This document shows positions 61,691 to 64,000 of a DNA stretch of 64,000 nt, piece after piece. Where the stretch lies: the NCBI GenBank assembly GCA_015075375.1, contig JABTUM010000004.1, positions 62,001 through 126,000 of the forward strand, given 5' to 3'. Within the stretch, counting starts at the first letter, position 1, and each line of letters starts with the position of its first letter. Under the pieces are notes generated by a model. The model searched no databases and had not been told where the DNA came from. It saw only the letters and a program-made list of their open reading frames with translations. Both the position numbers and the translations under genes were made by a program. The stretch comes from Planctomycetota bacterium. GTDB taxonomy: Bacteria > Planctomycetota > SZUA-567 > H5-PLA8.

Positions 61691-64000
61691 TTGCGCTCCA
61701 GCTTCAGATCGGACCAATTGGCCACGTCGTGGCTTTCGCCGTCGCCGGCATCGTCCACCCAGAGCATGACGAGGATCGCGTCGCTCACATCGAGATCGAG
61801 TTCGACAGGGTCGCTGTAGTAGTTCAGTTCCTTCGACTCCCAGATCAGCTTGATGCCGTCGTGGACGCGGAAGCGCGCGGAGCCTCGCCCGTTGGTGGCC
61901 GCATCGATACCGACCCGCGCTTTAAGGCGCTTGTATTGCTTGTTGAGCGGGAGCACGACGAGACTCTGGCCGATGGTTGCCGCGGCGTTGGTGCCAAGGC
62001 CCTTGGCCGAGACGGTTCCCGCTCCGTCTTTGAAGAAGCGAAGCGGCCCGCCCAGCACGTTCTTGTCACGATTCACCGAGGGCCCGTATCCGCTGGTGCC
62101 GACGAGCAGCGGGAGATCGGAGATGTAGACCGTACGCGCCTTCAGCGGGGAGGCCCAGTAGGCGTAGGTGGTGGCTTCGCTTTCGCCAAACGCGATGAAC
62201 TTCAGCTCGGCCTTGGACTGTCCGGCGAAGAAGCGCTGCGGAATCACGAAGGCGATCTCGCGCCAGCGGTAGCGGCGGTCGCGTTTGTACGCCATCCATT
62301 GCCCGACGAACTGTCCGTTGCAATAGACCTTCACAAGTTGATCGGGAACGCTGTAGTTGATGCGCTTGCGCAGGAGGATATCGGCGTCGCCGAAAGGCGC
62401 GGTTTCGATGGTGAAGCGTTCTTCGCTCTTGAAGTGCCGACCGCTGTCCACGACGCGCGTGCCGTATTCGCTGTGGTAGTGGCTGTCGAGAGGCCCGACG
62501 AGGCGCGCATCGGTCGCGCTGTAGTTAGCCGCGCGCTCCTCTGCTTCGTTGCCCACATCGAAGTGAAAGACCACCTGCTGCTTCCACGCCGATTCGGCGG
62601 CATCCTCGAAGCGCACGGGGCTGTCTTCCAGCTTGCGCGCGAGTTCTTCGGGCGGCTGCGCCTTGAAGTACGCGAAGACGGGCGCCTCGTTCAGCGGCAG
62701 CGCCGTCCGGCCTTCCGAAGCGGCCAGTTCGAGCGCGTTTCCGAAGGCATCCTGGGCGCGGTCGGGGGCGGCCGGCAGCAGGAGCAGGCTGCGGCCTTCG
62801 CACCGCCAGGCGACCAAGATTGAGGATCCGTCGGCGGCTTTAAAAAGAAACGCGCGAGCAAGGCCCTCCCACCGGTCGTTGAGAAAGATTTCACGAACCA
62901 GCTTGGCCGATTCGAGTGCCGCGCGCACGGCACGGACCGAGATCGCCGCGGGCTTGAGTCCGTGCAAGGCGCCGTCGGGATAGATCAGATCGGCGCTGTC
63001 GCGGCGCGGGCGGGCGTCGGTGCCGTCGGGTTTGATCAGAATTTTTTCGATGCCTTGGGCACGGCATAGCACGTAGGCGCGCGGCACGATGCGGGCTTGG
63101 TCCAGTTCGCCCACTTGTCCGGGCTGATCGCCCGTGGCCCAATCCAGGCCGAGTACCCAGAGTTCGGGCGCAATGCGCTCCTGCGCCCGGATGCGCTGCG
63201 CGCGAGCGAGCGTCACGTCGAGGTAGCCGTCTTCCGGCGCGAGCGGCGCGGTGGTGGGGCTGATACCGATACCGTCGAGCAAGCGCGGCGCTCCGGCTTC
63301 CGCGAGTCCCAGCAAATACGGTTCGATCTGCGTGCGCGAGACCGCTCCGCTGACGAGTTTGACGCCGGGATGCGCGCGGTCCGCCGCTTCGCGCGCGACC
63401 TCCAGCAACTGCTCGGTGTACTCCAGCGGCGTCGCTTTGGCCTTCTCGCCGTTCAGTTCTTCGGGGTGGTCCCAGACGATCCAGGTATCCACCGAATTCT
63501 GAAACCGACGCAGCGTGCGGAAGACGTATTCCTCCCAGTAGATTTTGCGCGACGGCAGGGCAAGCGTATCGCCGAACCAGGCGTTGCTGCGCTGGATGTA
63601 GTTCCCTCCAGGCGCCGCCCACTGCGCGGTGAAGCCCAGCACGCCCAGCACTTCTAGCCCCGATTCTTTGCGGCGAGCGCAGGCGGGTTCGATCCAGCCG
63701 AAGTCCCATACCCCTTGCTCGGGTTCCACCGACGGACTCCCGTCGGTGCTGTGCCAAGGAACGGGAACCTGATCGTGTTTGAAGCCCAGTTCGGCGACAA
63801 GCCGATTGCGGTCTTTCAAGAGCGCGTGCAGTTCGGCGTGGTCCAGGCGCTTGCCGAAGGGTTCGTAGACAAGGTACTCGGCGGAAGCCGGCAGCGCCGC
63901 GCGCAGCGTTTCTCCGGAACTGGCTTCCACCACCAAGCGATACGGTCCCAGCTTCAGGCCGCGTACGGGGAGTTCAGCGTACCATTCGCCGCCGGACGGA
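61687..64000 (-). CDS. Glycosidase-like (clan A barrel) exported protein, 5' end cut by window edge
   Basis: The frame stays open to the right edge, so the start lies beyond 64000 and 770 residues are visible. A TTG at 63934-63936 is inside a beta-strand region (LKLGPYRLVVEASSG) and is not a real start. The middle resembles a GH39/GH5-like barrel: GVWDFGWIEPACARRKESGLEVLGVLGFTAQWAA pattern, WIVWDHPEELNG, KLVSGAVS, LLDGIGISP, ELWVLGLDW. The usual WNEP and TEFGW motifs are changed to WDHP and LGLDW, so both catalytic Glu residues seem absent. The C-terminal 250 residues are beta-sandwich domains. First visible gene of the operon. Confidence 0.75.
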   Translation of the reverse strand, partial: PSGGEWYAELPVRGLKLGPYRLVVEASSGETLRAALPASAEYLVYEPFGKRLDHAELHALLKDRNRLVAELGFKHDQVPVPWHSTDGSPSVEPEQGVWDFGWIEPACARRKESGLEVLGVLGFTAQWAAPGGNYIQRSNAWFGDTLALPSRKIYWEEYVFRTLRRFQNSVDTWIVWDHPEELNGEKAKATPLEYTEQLLEVAREAADRAHPGVKLVSGAVSRTQIEPYLLGLAEAGAPRLLDGIGISPTTAPLAPEDGYLDVTLARAQRIRAQERIAPELWVLGLDWATGDQPGQVGELDQARIVPRAYVLCRAQGIEKILIKPDGTDARPRRDSADLIYPDGALHGLKPAAISVRAVRAALESAKLVREIFLNDRWEGLARAFLFKAADGSSILVAWRCEGRSLLLLPAAPDRAQDAFGNALELAASEGRTALPLNEAPVFAYFKAQPPEELARKLEDSPVRFEDAAESAWKQQVVFHFDVGNEAEERAANYSATDARLVGPLDSHYHSEYGTRVVDSGRHFKSEERFTIETAPFGDADILLRKRINYSVPDQLVKVYCNGQFVGQWMAYKRDRRYRWREIAFVIPQRFFAGQSKAELKFIAFGESEATTYAYWASPLKARTVYISDLPLLVGTSGYGPSVNRDKNVLGGPLRFFKDGAGTVSAKGLGTNAAATIGQSLVVLPLNKQYKRLKARVGIDAATNGRGSARFRVHDGIKLIWESKELNYYSDPVELDLDVSDAILVMLWVDDAGDGESHDVANWSDLKLERK

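Noticed and set aside
63934-63936. TTG as start of the rightmost gene
   Set aside because: The frame continues in a sensible beta-strand pattern to 64000, so the gene is cut by the window edge.

Overview
The window is GC-rich, densely coded DNA from a Gram-negative bacterium. Its gene style points to Planctomycetota or a nearby PVC/uncultivated lineage: two membrane Ser/Thr kinases with long Pro-rich or coiled linkers, a GT87 membrane glycosyltransferase, DUF3299- and DUF3352-like proteins, a large beta-barrel outer-membrane protein, PhyH and TIM-barrel sugar isomerase genes, and very large secreted proteins with PQQ, HEAT, LamG and discoidin-like domains. The phylum is an inference. I found no tRNA, rRNA, CRISPR array, transposase or phage gene.

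Layout. 1-6520 (minus): a Ser/Thr kinase with two lectin-like C-terminal domains, a PIG-L deacetylase and a DUF3352-like protein cut by the left edge. 6663-9146 (plus): GT87 glycosyltransferase and a FolD homologue with changed catalytic residues, then a small anchored protein on minus. 9964-26354 (plus): a type II secretion/type IV pilus-like cluster (PilM-PilN fusion, PilO/GspM-like protein, anchored small protein, TPR protein, then pseudopilins GspG, GspH, GspK, GspJ and GspI), followed by aroA, an SDR gene and a small HxxGH protein. 26293-32207: hybrid histidine kinase, sugar isomerase, PhyH dioxygenase, and a Ser/Thr kinase with an MshEN-like N-terminus. 32402-41738: tandem CDGSH protein, beta-barrel protein, tail-specific protease, GH113-like glycosidase with PKD domain, and a 926-residue exported beta-sandwich protein. 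41973-49081 (plus): KorA/KorB, acyl-CoA dehydrogenase, LolDE-type ABC transporter and a DUF3299 protein. 49083-64000 (minus): five tightly coupled genes for large exported proteins, the first cut by the right edge.

The most unusual unit is the pseudopilin cluster. Its minor pseudopilins are far larger than usual. GspH has a LamG domain nested in its pilin fold. GspK is 1464 residues with LamG-like regions and about six copies of a short module (FP..G...I..E...Y, then RG..GT and H..G), and GspJ carries one more copy at its C-terminus. No secretin, ATPase, inner-membrane platform or prepilin peptidase lies in the window. A reasonable inference is a decorated pseudopilus tip for binding or export.

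The second unusual unit is the 15 kb minus-strand operon at the right end. It encodes exported glycosidase-like, HEAT, beta-propeller and barrel proteins joined by ATGA-type overlaps. The first of these has a clan-A glycosidase-like barrel from which both expected catalytic glutamates appear to be missing. The operon may encode a multi-protein extracellular glycan-handling or envelope complex, but its function is unknown.
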